64,000 nt of DNA, from positions 289,419-353,418 of the forward strand of contig NZ_JAUHHD010000002.1 of the NCBI RefSeq assembly GCF_030410515.1. Direction: 5' to 3'. Every line of letters begins with the position of its first letter. Within the stretch, counting starts at the first letter, position 1. This document shows, piece by piece, positions 53,391-61,641 of this stretch. Source of the stretch: Arthrobacter sp. YD4. GTDB taxonomy: Bacteria > Actinomycetota > Actinomycetes > Actinomycetales > Micrococcaceae. Below the pieces are notes generated by a model that was not told the origin of the DNA, searched no databases, and saw only the letters and a program-made list of their open reading frames with translations. The position numbers and the translations under genes are program-made.

Positions 53391-53396
53391 GAGGGC

Positions 53397-54416
53397 ATGA
53401 CTTCGGCGGCTGCCTCCCGGCCCCGGTCGGGCCACGGAGCGTTCGGCCTCGCCCGGCGCGCGCGGCGCGTCCTGCGCCGTGTCCCGGTCTGGGCGTGGCG
53501 GGCCCTGATGGGGATCGTCGGCCCCGGCGAGAACGCCCGGTTCAATGCGGACCCGGTGACCGGCGTCGACTACTTCCACGACGTCGACTTCGCCGGCGAC
53601 GGCATCCGCGCGCACCGGCTGGACGTGATCACCCCCGCCGGAACGGCCGAAACCACCGGATCCACAGACGCCGGTCTCCCCGTCTATGTCTACTTCCACG
53701 GCGGCGGCTGGACCTCCGGGGATAAGGCGGCGTTGACAAAGTACTGCGCCAGCCAGGCCGCCGCCGGCATGGTGGTGGTCAACGTGAACTACCGCCACGC
53801 ACCGCGCTTCCACATGGGCCACGTCCTGCAGGATGCCAACGCCGCACTGGCCTGGGTGCGGGCCGCTATTTCCGGGTACGGCGGGGACCCGGACCGGATT
53901 GTGCTGGGCGGCGACTCCGCCGGCGGCCAGATCGCCGCGCTGCTGACGGCGTCGACGCGCCACGCAAACCTCGCGGAGCACTACGGCCTGGAACCCGCGG
54001 CGCCCGCCGCGAGCCTGCGGGGCCTGGTGCAGCACTGCAGCGTGGTGGACTTCTCCGTGTTCTTCGAACGCGGCTTCGTCCTCAGCCTGGCGTTCGTGAG
54101 GATGCTGCTCCCCCGCAGCGCCGGCCCGGGCGCAGAGTCGCTGCGGCGGGCGGCCCGCCACCTGTCCCCCATCGAATGGCTGGATTCGCGGCACCCGCCC
54201 GTGTTCCTGACCACCTCGGAGCGCGACTTTTTCTACACCGCCAACCTGAACTTCCTCGACCGGCTTCGGCAGCACCGGGTCCCGGCGGATGCGCTGGTCT
54301 ACGGCTGGGAGGCCGCCAACGCCGAGCACACCTGGCAGCAGGACGCCCGCTTCCCCGAGTCCCAGGAGGTCTACCGCCGGCTGCACGCCTTCGTGGCGCG
54401 GGTGGCCGGAACCTAG
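53397..54416 (+). CDS. Alpha/beta hydrolase, hormone-sensitive-lipase type
   Basis: A 339-residue esterase: HGGGW oxyanion motif (VYVYFHGGGWTSGDKAALTK), nucleophile GDSAGG (RIVLGGDSAGGQIAALLTAS), and the acid/base end region HPPVFLTTSERDFFYTANLN with His in NAEHTWQQDA. The N-terminus has a hydrophobic, Arg-rich stretch, not a clear signal peptide. Likely a cytosolic carboxylesterase for short acyl esters; the substrate is unknown. Confidence 0.88.
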   Translation: MTSAAASRPRSGHGAFGLARRARRVLRRVPVWAWRALMGIVGPGENARFNADPVTGVDYFHDVDFAGDGIRAHRLDVITPAGTAETTGSTDAGLPVYVYFHGGGWTSGDKAALTKYCASQAAAGMVVVNVNYRHAPRFHMGHVLQDANAALAWVRAAISGYGGDPDRIVLGGDSAGGQIAALLTASTRHANLAEHYGLEPAAPAASLRGLVQHCSVVDFSVFFERGFVLSLAFVRMLLPRSAGPGAESLRRAARHLSPIEWLDSRHPPVFLTTSERDFFYTANLNFLDRLRQHRVPADALVYGWEAANAEHTWQQDARFPESQEVYRRLHAFVARVAGT

Positions 54417-54449
54417 CAGCGGTTCAGCCGGCCGGGCCGGGCTGGGGGC

Positions 54450-54455
54450 TATCGT
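54450..54455 (+). promoter_or_regulatory. -10 element (TATCGT) for leaderless hydrolase
   Basis: TATCGT ends 6 bases before the ATG at 54462. Confidence 0.45.
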
Positions 54456-54461
54456 TGACCC

Positions 54462-55409
54462 ATGGCGAGAACCGGCCGCCGGATCCCCGGCGTTCCCGAA
54501 CCGGACCCGGGGGTGTATGGCTCCGGGCTGGTTGACGAGGCCGCCCGCTTGGACGCCGCGCAGCCCGACGTCGACTGGTCCGTCCCGCCGCCCGGCGCGG
54601 TCCGCGGGGTCTTCGAGGCGCCAAGTGGAACCCTGGCCACCCTGGCCATGGGCAACCCGGATGCTCCACGGGTGCTGCTGATCCCAGGCGCCACCGGGTC
54701 CAAGGAAGACTTTGCCCTGATGCTTCCCCAGCTTGCCGAGGCCGGGTACTACGCGCTCAGCTGTGACATCGCCGGCCAGTACGAGTCCGCCGGGGCCGGC
54801 CCGGAACACCTCGTGCCGCCGCGCAAACACTACGACTACGCCCTGTTCACCGACGACCTGCTCGCCCTGCTGGAGTCCGGCGGGGGGCCGGCCCACGTGG
54901 TCGGGTATTCCTTTGCCGCGATTGTCGCGCAGCTGGCCTTCGAGCGGCGGCCGGAGCTGTTCCGCACGCTGACGCTGCTCAGTTGCCCGCCGGAACCGGG
55001 GAACAGCTTCCGCGGGGTGCAGCGGATCGGCCGGTTCAGCGGGCTGGCCAGCCCCCGGGTGGGCGCGGCACTGATGATCTGGGGCATCCGCAGCAACGTG
55101 GTCAAGGTGGCCCCGAACCGGATCCGCTTTGTCCGCTCCCGGTTCCGGCTCACCCGGCGGCAGTCGGTCCGGGATATCTTCGGCCTGATGCAACACGCCC
55201 CGGACCTACGGCCGGTCCTGGCGGCGGCCACGCTGCCCAAGCTGGTGGCCGTCGGGGAGCACGATCTCTGGCCGCTGGCCCTGCACCGCCGGTTCGCCCA
55301 GGCGATCGGCGCGAAGATCGCCGTCTATCGCGGCGGCCACAGCCCCAGCGAGACCTCCCCGCACCAGATGAGCCGGGACCTGCTCGCTCTCTTCAGTTCG
55401 GCCGGGTGA
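54462..55409 (+). CDS. Alpha/beta hydrolase
   Basis: A 315-residue alpha/beta hydrolase: the strand-turn VLLIPGATGSKEDFALMLPQ (oxyanion), nucleophile GYSFAA (AHVVGYSFAAIVAQLAFERR) and the C-terminal PKLVAVGEHDLWPLALHRRF and GGHSPSETSPHQM with Asp and His of the triad. It is not closely similar to the preceding gene. The 3' end overlaps the convergent GT2 gene by 17 bases. Confidence 0.85.
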   Translation: MARTGRRIPGVPEPDPGVYGSGLVDEAARLDAAQPDVDWSVPPPGAVRGVFEAPSGTLATLAMGNPDAPRVLLIPGATGSKEDFALMLPQLAEAGYYALSCDIAGQYESAGAGPEHLVPPRKHYDYALFTDDLLALLESGGGPAHVVGYSFAAIVAQLAFERRPELFRTLTLLSCPPEPGNSFRGVQRIGRFSGLASPRVGAALMIWGIRSNVVKVAPNRIRFVRSRFRLTRRQSVRDIFGLMQHAPDLRPVLAAATLPKLVAVGEHDLWPLALHRRFAQAIGAKIAVYRGGHSPSETSPHQMSRDLLALFSSAG

Positions 55410-56142
55410 GCCCCCGCCGGTAGTCGCGCCGCCGTCGTCGTCGGGCCAGCGGCGGGTCCGCCGCGAATTCGACGGCGAACGTCGTCCACGCCATCGCCAG
55501 ACGCCGCCATACCGCCCCGGCGCTCTCGAACGGCCGGGCGGAAACCCCCACCCGCAGGGTCGGTTCCCAGATCACCTCCACCTGCGGCGGGAGCTGGTAG
55601 GAGATGTCGAGATCGTCATGCACGGCCGGCAGCCCGCGGTGGACGGCGTCCCGGATCAGGGCCCACGCCGCCGAATGCATCGCGAAGTTGGAGCCGAAGA
55701 GCGGCGGGTGTCCCAGCAGCAGCCCCACCACGCGGTGGTACCCGGCGATCCAGATGCTTCGGCCCGCCCACCGGGCCAGCGCCGTGCCGCCGTAGAAGTC
55801 GCCCGGGCCGCTGACGGCGGCGGGCGGGACGGCCCCGGCGAGGAGGGCTTCGACCCGCTCCAGCCAGTTAGCCGGCGGGATCGAGTCGGTATCCAGGCGG
55901 GCGATGATGTCCGTGTCCGCGGCGTCGAAACCGAGGGCCGTGGCGGCCGCGATACCCGCGACGTCGGCGGAGATCCGGTGCACCCCGGCGGCGGCGCAGA
56001 CGGCGTCGGTCCCGTCCGTGCTGCCGTTGTCCACCACGATCACCGCGTCCGGGCGGCGGCTCTGGCGGGAGAGGGTGGCGAGGCACACGGCCAGCGGCCC
56101 GGCGTCGTTGCGGGTGGGGATCACCACCGAGATGGTAGCCAT
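55393..56142 (-). CDS. GT2-type glycosyltransferase
   Basis: A 249-residue GT-A glycosyltransferase: SVVIPTRNDAGPLAVCLATL, VIVVDNGSTDGTDAVC, and the metal-binding region DIIARLDTDSIPPANWLERV. A short hydrophobic stretch (VVGLLLGHPPLFGSNFAM) may contact the membrane. It ends in a basic tail. The acceptor is unknown; it could work in wall or lipid glycosylation. Confidence 0.85.
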   Translation of the reverse strand: MATISVVIPTRNDAGPLAVCLATLSRQSRRPDAVIVVDNGSTDGTDAVCAAAGVHRISADVAGIAAATALGFDAADTDIIARLDTDSIPPANWLERVEALLAGAVPPAAVSGPGDFYGGTALARWAGRSIWIAGYHRVVGLLLGHPPLFGSNFAMHSAAWALIRDAVHRGLPAVHDDLDISYQLPPQVEVIWEPTLRVGVSARPFESAGAVWRRLAMAWTTFAVEFAADPPLARRRRRRDYRRGLTRPN

Positions 56143-56149
56143 GATGGGC

Positions 56150-56155
56150 AGACTA
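56150..56155 (-). promoter_or_regulatory. -10 element (TAGTCT) for leaderless GT2
   Basis: On the minus strand TAGTCT ends 7 bases before the ATG at 56142. Confidence 0.45.
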
Positions 56156-56297
56156 TCGCCTCCGGCCGGGCAGAACTGCCCCGCGTGGCTCTTGCACCCT
56201 AGCCCCGCGCCCCGTACGTTGGGGACAGCGGACGAATGTCTCCGCAGCCGTTGGCCTTGCGTGGCCGCCGGAGATCAGCATTTCAGAAGGATAAAGC

Positions 56298-56501
56298 ATG
56301 GCTACTGGCACAGTTAAATGGTTCAACGCCGAAAAGGGTTTTGGCTTCATTGCCCCGGATGACGGGTCCGCTGACGTTTTCGCCCACTACTCGGCAATCG
56401 CCACCAGCGGCTACCGCTCGCTGGACGAGAACCAGAAGGTCGAGTTCGACGTCACCCAGGGCCCCAAGGGCCCGCAGGCCGAGAACATTCGCCCGCTCTA
56501 A
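56298..56501 (+). CDS. Cold-shock protein
   Basis: A 67-residue CSD protein: [20 protein letters not shown] (RNP1 KGFGFI), DVFAHYSAI (RNP2-like) and the C-terminal [19 protein letters not shown] nucleic-acid chaperone, possibly constitutive. AGAAGGATAAAGC precedes the ATG. The upstream 155 bases form a leader, but no cold-shock box is obvious. Confidence 0.96.
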   Translation: MATGTVKWFNAEKGFGFIAPDDGSADVFAHYSAIATSGYRSLDENQKVEFDVTQGPKGPQAENIRPL

Positions 56502-56548
56502 GCTTTCGGGAAAGCCCGGCCAGCCGGACTGCTTCTCCTAGAAAACAC

Positions 56549-56583
56549 AAGCCCCTTCGGGTCTCCCGGAGGGGCTTTGTTTT
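56549..56583 (+). terminator. Rho-independent terminator of the cold-shock gene
   Basis: AAGCCCCTTCGGG pairs with CCCGGAGGGGCTT around a TCT loop, followed by TTGTTTT, one of the few classic terminators with a U-tract in the window. Confidence 0.9.
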
Positions 56584-56612
56584 GCCGTCCGGCCGTTTGG
56601 ATCGGACGGACG

Positions 56613-56729
56613 GTGCCGCACCCGCCTAAGCTCGGGCTCCACGAGCGGGTGGGATTCCGCAAGGTGGGCCGCAACGGCGGCTCGGACACCCTCCTGCTGG
56701 AACTCCCCCGGGACTCCGCCGCCGGGTAA
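56613..56729 (+). pseudogene. Remnant of a GNAT acetyltransferase C-terminus
   Basis: A 38-codon frame contains GLHERVGFRKVGRNGG then LLLELPR, the acetyl-CoA-domain end of GNAT enzymes (typical form LYEKxGFxxVG). The preceding motif A and the N-terminal half of such a protein are missing, and a terminator lies directly upstream. I take it as a deletion remnant, not a functional gene. No other gene is seen in 56502-56850. Confidence 0.6.
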
Positions 56730-56850
56730 CAGATCCGGGGATCCGGCTTAGGCACTCCATGCTTTCCACTGAGCGTGGCGGACGGATATTCTTGTCTTTT
56801 CAGGCCCTGGCGCGGTGACGCCGGGCGCAGCACGTCGATCGGCCCCGCCC

Positions 56851-57456
56851 ATGTCTGTGAACCACAACCATCGCGGACCCCTTTCGGGCGGGGACGCCCA
56901 GGATGGATTCCTGGACTGCCCCACCGGATTGGTGGAGCACTACTTCGCCGACGGGATCTTCCGCTGGTCCGACGGCCTCTACCGGATCTACGGCTACGAG
57001 CGGGGCGAGGTGGTCCCCTCGATGGAGATGGTGATGCCCCACATCGAGCCCGAAGATCGGCCCCGTGTGCTGGCGTACTGGGAACGGGTGGCCTCGCGCG
57101 GCGGTCCGTCCTCCCTCTACCTCTCGATCCGGGACAAGAAGAACCGGCAGCACAAGCTGCTGTACTCCGCGGATTACATTATGGACGGGAACGTCCCCGT
57201 CGGTGTCTGGGGTGTGGTGGTGGATCTAACCAAGTCGATCCACACGGACCGGCATCGGCTCGCCAACGAATCGGTCGCCGCAGCGTCCCGCACCCGGGCC
57301 GTCATCGAACAGGCCAAGGGCATCCTGATGGGCCGCACCGGCGTCAGCGCCGAGGACGCGTTCGAGCTGATGAGCAAGTTGAGCTCGGAGACGAACCGAA
57401 AGGTTGCGGTGCTCGCCAAGGACATCGTCGCCGGCGCCACCGACGTGCAGCGCTAA
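56851..57456 (+). CDS. PAS and ANTAR domain regulator
   Basis: A 201-residue protein: a PAS domain at about 30-125 (GIFRWSDGLYRIYGYERGEV, MVMPHIEPEDRPRVLAYWER, SADYIMDGNVPVGVWGVVVD) and a C-terminal ANTAR domain (AVIEQAKGILMGRTGVSAED, FELMSKLSSETNRKVAVLAK). It probably senses a ligand or redox signal and binds RNA as an antiterminator. ATG 56851 is preferred; a GTG at 56815 would add 12 residues. Confidence 0.85.
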   Translation: MSVNHNHRGPLSGGDAQDGFLDCPTGLVEHYFADGIFRWSDGLYRIYGYERGEVVPSMEMVMPHIEPEDRPRVLAYWERVASRGGPSSLYLSIRDKKNRQHKLLYSADYIMDGNVPVGVWGVVVDLTKSIHTDRHRLANESVAAASRTRAVIEQAKGILMGRTGVSAEDAFELMSKLSSETNRKVAVLAKDIVAGATDVQR

Positions 57457-57504
57457 CACCCCGGCCGGGAGGCGCCAGCCAACCGGCCCCGCAAACCCGG
57501 CGAA

Positions 57505-59481
57505 CTACCCCACGTGCACCCAGGGCCGCCGGGTCACGTCCGGCTCGGCCTCCCGCAGCACCTCACGGGTCACCGGGGCGATCTCGCCCTCGCCGAACGC
57601 CAGGAAGCGGAGCAGGTTGGTGACCGGGTTGCCCTCGGTCCAGCGGAAGTAGATGTGCGGCATCAGCCCGGTCACGTCGCGGATGTGCAGCAGCACCGAG
57701 GCGATCGTGTTCGGCACCACCGGCCCGTGCACCTCCAGGATCCGGTACCCGTGGCGGGTGATGCCCTTGACCTCGAGTTCGGTTTCGAAGTCCGAGGAGT
57801 CGTCCACCACCACCTCGAGGAACACGGCCTGGTAATCCAGCGGCAGGTGGCTGACCTCGATCGCGGATTCCAGCTTCTCGCGGTACGCCTCGGGGCTGAG
57901 CCGCAGCGGTTCGTGCGCCACGATGCTCAGCGGGCCGTCCAGTTCGGCGGACAGGAATTCCAGCGCCTGCCGGTCCAGGTGGACGTGGGTGGCGTGCAGT
58001 TCGAACGACCGCCGAGCCCGGGACAGCAGCGAGATGACGATGATCCCGAGGATGAAGATCGACGCGATCCGGATGCCCTCGGGGCGTTCGACGACGTTCG
58101 CCACCGTGGTGTAGACGAAGACCACGGCGATCACGCCGAAGCCCACCGTGCGCTTGCGCTGCCGCTTCCGGCGGGCGGAGAGGGTGACGGCGATCGCCGC
58201 GGAGGTCATCAGCACCAGCACGCCGGTGGCGTACGCGCCGCCCTGCGCGTCGACGTCGGCGTCGAAAATCCAGGTGATCAGGAAGCCCACCAGGGTGAAG
58301 ACGAGCACCAGCGGACGCACCGCACGGGCCCAACCGGGGGCCATGCCGTAGCGGGGCAGGTAGCGGGGCACCAGGTTCAGCAGCCCGGCCATAGCGGACG
58401 CCCCGGCGAACCAGAGGATGGCAATGGTGGAGATGTCGTAGACGGTGCCGAAGCCGATGCCGAGCTGTTCGTGGGCGAGGAACGCCAGGGCGCGGCCGTT
58501 GGCCTGTCCGCCGGGCTGGAACTCGTTTTCCGGGATCAGCACCACGGTGGTGAAGCTGCTGATAATCAGGAACGTGCTCATGATCAGGGCCGCCGTGGTC
58601 AGCAGCTTCCGGGCGCCCTGGATCCGGCCGGCCGGGTTCTCCTCGGTGTCGTCCGGGTGGCCTTGGATCTGCGGCATCACCGCGACGCCGGTCTCGAAGC
58701 CGGAGAGGCCCAGGGCCAGCTTGGGGAAGACCAGCAGCGCGAAACCGACGGCCAGCAGCGGATTCCCATGCGATGTGGCGATCGCCGCCCACCAGTTGCC
58801 GACGGCCAGCGGGTGCGTCAGCACCTCCCAGAGTGAGACGCCGACGACGACGACGTTCAGGGCCAGGTAGACCCCGACAATCGCGACGGCGACGCCGATC
58901 GCCTCCTTGAAGCCCCGGAGGAAGACGGCGGCCAGCAGGGCCAGGAGGAACAGGGTGATGGCGACGTTCTGGCCCTGCATCCAGCCCGGGCTGATGGGGT
59001 TCTCGACCAGGTGGGCGGTGGCGTCCGCGGCGGAGAGGGTCATGGTGATCATGAAGTCCGTCGCGGCGAAGCCGAGCAGCACCAGCACGAAGAGCTTGCC
59101 GCCCCAGCGCGGCATCAACCGCTCCAGCATGGCGATCGAGCCCTCGCCGCGGTGGCTCTCGCCGGCCACCCGGCGGTAGACCGGGAGCGCGCCGAACAGG
59201 GTGATGGCCACCAGGACCAGGGTGGCCAGCGGCGAAATAACGCCGGCGGCGAGCGCCGCGATGGCCGGCTGGTAGCCCAGGGTGGAGAAGTAGTCGACGC
59301 CGGTCAGGCACATCACCTGCCACCAGGTGTGCTTCTTTTCCTCCGCGGCCCGCACGCCGTGCGGACCCTGGTGGGCGCCCTTGCTGTCCTGCAGCCCCAC
59401 CAGGAGCCACTTCCGGAGTGCTGTGCTGCGGGCCGGCCGGGGTGCCGAGGGGTCGGCCGGGGGCCTGCTCAGGGTGGTCAT
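57505..59481 (-). CDS. APC-superfamily permease, probable potassium or amino-acid transporter
   Basis: A 658-residue protein: about 12 transmembrane helices (roughly 55-470), starting [20 protein letters not shown], with conserved charge in [20 protein letters not shown], followed by a long cytosolic C-terminal domain of about 190 residues ([40 protein letters not shown]). Domain layout resembles KUP/KimA-type K+ importers, but the sequence has no diagnostic motif that I can confirm. Divergent location to kdp supports a potassium role. The ATG at 59481 was chosen since the upstream frame holds no ribosome site. Confidence 0.75.
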   Translation of the reverse strand: MTTLSRPPADPSAPRPARSTALRKWLLVGLQDSKGAHQGPHGVRAAEEKKHTWWQVMCLTGVDYFSTLGYQPAIAALAAGVISPLATLVLVAITLFGALPVYRRVAGESHRGEGSIAMLERLMPRWGGKLFVLVLLGFAATDFMITMTLSAADATAHLVENPISPGWMQGQNVAITLFLLALLAAVFLRGFKEAIGVAVAIVGVYLALNVVVVGVSLWEVLTHPLAVGNWWAAIATSHGNPLLAVGFALLVFPKLALGLSGFETGVAVMPQIQGHPDDTEENPAGRIQGARKLLTTAALIMSTFLIISSFTTVVLIPENEFQPGGQANGRALAFLAHEQLGIGFGTVYDISTIAILWFAGASAMAGLLNLVPRYLPRYGMAPGWARAVRPLVLVFTLVGFLITWIFDADVDAQGGAYATGVLVLMTSAAIAVTLSARRKRQRKRTVGFGVIAVVFVYTTVANVVERPEGIRIASIFILGIIVISLLSRARRSFELHATHVHLDRQALEFLSAELDGPLSIVAHEPLRLSPEAYREKLESAIEVSHLPLDYQAVFLEVVVDDSSDFETELEVKGITRHGYRILEVHGPVVPNTIASVLLHIRDVTGLMPHIYFRWTEGNPVTNLLRFLAFGEGEIAPVTREVLREAEPDVTRRPWVHVG

Positions 59482-59574
59482 GGGGTGCCTTTCCTCGCGG
59501 CACGCCGCGGCGCACCGCATTGCGATCACCCGCAAACGTAGCACCGGGCCGGCCCCGGAACCGGCCAAATCCGC

Positions 59575-59646
59575 GGATCTTGACGAATCCTTGACGCACC
59601 CTCCGTGCCGGCCGGGGACCCACGCGTCAAGGATCCGTCAAGATCC
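59575..59646. promoter_or_regulatory. 23-base inverted repeat with four TTGACG-like boxes between the permease and kdp
   Basis: Left arm 59575-59597 (GGATCTTGACGAATCCTTGACGC) written here only in part as GGATCTTGACG and CCTTGACGC; right arm 59624-59646 is its reverse complement with one mismatch (22 of 23). Spacer 26 bases. TTGACG resembles -35 boxes on both strands, and the repeated unit suggests two copies of an operator per arm. Suits divergent control of the permease and kdp. Confidence 0.7.
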
Positions 59647-59751
59647 GGCCCGCCCCCATCAAGGAACCGTTAGCACCTGCCGCGGAGCCCCGGCGAAGGT
59701 CTTCACTGGTCTCAGGCCCCGCAGACGGGGCGCAGATGAAAGGAACCTGTG

Positions 59752-59871
59752 ATGGCCGACGCGGCTGTGATCGGAATCCTCATGGTCTCCATGGGATTCG
59801 TGATGTGGGTCGGGCAACGCCTGGCCCGGATGCTCGGCGACGACGCCGGGCGGACGGAGGGTGGACGGTGA
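59752..59871 (+). CDS. 39-residue membrane peptide ORF coupled to kdpF
   Basis: ATG 59752 preceded by GAAAGGAACCTGTG; 39 codons ending in TGA that overlaps the kdpF GTG (GTGA). The peptide starts with MADAAVIGILMVSMGFVMWV, a likely single transmembrane helix, then a basic/acidic polar end. It has the same length class and topology as KdpF but is a separate ORF ahead of it. Annotation software usually skips such a short frame; it may be an additional kdp subunit or leader peptide. Confidence 0.65.
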   Translation: MADAAVIGILMVSMGFVMWVGQRLARMLGDDAGRTEGGR

Positions 59872-59966
59872 ACGCCGAGGCCGTGATGTGGGTGGTCCTG
59901 TTCCTGGCCGGACTGGGCCTGACGGGCTACCTCCTGGCCGTCCTGATCAACCCCGAGAAGTGGTGA
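59868..59966 (+). CDS. kdpF: Potassium-transporting ATPase small subunit KdpF
   Basis: A 32-residue single-helix protein: VNAEAVMWVVLFLAGLGLTG, then YLLAVLINPEKW, matching the KdpF pattern of a helix ending in LxxPE. It stabilises the KdpABC complex. The GTG start is set by the overlap with the upstream 39-codon ORF, and it lies 7 bases before kdpA. Confidence 0.9.
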   Translation: MNAEAVMWVVLFLAGLGLTGYLLAVLINPEKW

Positions 59967-59973
59967 CCGTCCG

Positions 59974-61641
59974 ATGACCTTCACCACTCTCTCCTTCCTG
60001 CTCCAGGCCGGCGCCCTGCTGGTGGCGCTGGCCGCGGTGCACAAGCCGCTGGGGCTCTACCTGGCCCGGGTGGTCGAAGGCACCCGTGCCGCCCGCGCCG
60101 AGCGCCTCCTTTACCGGCTGACCGGCGTCGACGCCGGCACGGAGCAGACCTGGCCGGTGTACCTGCGCGGCGTGCTGGCCTTCTCCGCCGTCTCGATCCT
60201 GCTGGTCTTCGCGCTGCAGCGGCTCCAGGGCGTCATCCCGGGCACCGGACCGCTAAGCGGCGTGGACCCCTGGGTGGCCATGAACACGGCCATCTCCTTC
60301 GTGACCAACACCAACTGGCAGGCGTACGCCCCGGAGGCCACGGTGGGCATCTTCGTGCAGATGGGCTTGCTGGCGGTGCAGAATTTCCTCTCCGCCGCCG
60401 TCGGCATCGTGGTCGCCGTCGCCCTGATCCGCGGCCTGGTGCGGGTGCGCACCGACCGGCTGGGCAACTTCTGGGTGGACCTGACCCGCGTGACGTACAG
60501 GGTGCTGCTGCCCCTGGCGTTCGTTTCCGCCGTCCTCCTGGTGCTGGGCGGGGTGGTGCAGAATTTCTGGTCCACCGACGTCGCCAACCAGGCCATGGGC
60601 GTGAACCAGACCATCCCCGGCGGCCCGGTCGCCTCGCAGGAGGCCATCAAGGTCCTTGGCACCAACGGCGGCGGCTACTTCAACGCCAACTCCGCCCACC
60701 CCTTCGAGAACCCCAACGCCGCGGTCAGCCTGTTCCAGGTCTTCCTGCTGCTGCTCATCCCCTCCGCGCTGCCGTACACCTTCGGCCGGCTGGTGGGCGA
60801 CCGGCGGCAGGGCTTCACCGTTGCCGCGGTCATGGGCACGCTCTGGCTGGCCTCCACCCTGCTGACCGGCTGGGCGGTGTCCTCCGCGCAGGGCACGGCG
60901 ACGGCGGCGGCCGGCGGGCTCGGGGAGGGCTTCGAACAGCGCTTCGGCCCGGTACCGGCCGCGCTGTACGCCGCCTCCACCACCCTGACCTCCACCGGCG
61001 CGGTCAACGCCGCCCACGACTCGCTGCCCCCGCTGGCCGGCGGCATGACCATAATCAACATGATGCTGGGCGAGGTGGCCCCCGGCGGCACCGGTTCCGG
61101 CCTGTACGGGCTGCTGATCCTCTCGATCATCGCCGTGTTCATCGCCGGCCTGATGGTGGGCCGCACCCCCGAATACCTGGGGAAGAAGATCGGCCCCACC
61201 GAGATGAAGCTCGCCGCCCTGTACATCCTGGTCACCCCCACCCTGGTCCTGGCCCTCGCCGGGGTGACCGTGCTGCTACCCGACGCCGTCGCCAACGCCC
61301 CGGCCACCGGACCGCACCAGTTCAGCGAGGTCCTGTACGCCTTCACCTCCGGGGCGAACAACAACGGCTCCGCGTTCGGCGGCATCACCAGCTCCGGGCC
61401 GCTGCTCTCCACCCTCCTGGGCCTGGCCATGCTCCTGGGCCGGTTCCTGCCGATCGTCCTGGTCCTGGCCCTGGCCGGATCCGTGGCCCGGCAGGGCAAG
61501 ATCCCGGTCTCCGCCGGCACCCTCCCCACCCACGGCCCCCTGTTCGGCGCGCTGCTGCTGGGCGTGACGGTCATCCTCACCGCCCTCAGCTACTTCCCCG
61601 CCCTCGCCCTGGGCCCCCTCGCAGAAGGATTGATCCGATGA
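59974..61641 (+). CDS. kdpA: Potassium-transporting ATPase subunit A
   Basis: A 555-residue channel-like subunit of the superfamily of K+ transporters with four pore motifs. Family features: [58 protein letters not shown] and [20 protein letters not shown], which hold the selectivity-filter Gly residues. Length is normal (about 557). Overlaps kdpB by four bases (ATGA). Confidence 0.97.
   Translation: MTFTTLSFLLQAGALLVALAAVHKPLGLYLARVVEGTRAARAERLLYRLTGVDAGTEQTWPVYLRGVLAFSAVSILLVFALQRLQGVIPGTGPLSGVDPWVAMNTAISFVTNTNWQAYAPEATVGIFVQMGLLAVQNFLSAAVGIVVAVALIRGLVRVRTDRLGNFWVDLTRVTYRVLLPLAFVSAVLLVLGGVVQNFWSTDVANQAMGVNQTIPGGPVASQEAIKVLGTNGGGYFNANSAHPFENPNAAVSLFQVFLLLLIPSALPYTFGRLVGDRRQGFTVAAVMGTLWLASTLLTGWAVSSAQGTATAAAGGLGEGFEQRFGPVPAALYAASTTLTSTGAVNAAHDSLPPLAGGMTIINMMLGEVAPGGTGSGLYGLLILSIIAVFIAGLMVGRTPEYLGKKIGPTEMKLAALYILVTPTLVLALAGVTVLLPDAVANAPATGPHQFSEVLYAFTSGANNNGSAFGGITSSGPLLSTLLGLAMLLGRFLPIVLVLALAGSVARQGKIPVSAGTLPTHGPLFGALLLGVTVILTALSYFPALALGPLAEGLIR

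Noticed and set aside
59482..59751. A possible c-di-AMP (ydaO/yuaA) riboswitch ahead of kdp or the permease
   Set aside because: None of the conserved ydaO core is visible. The region instead holds the TTGACG inverted repeat.
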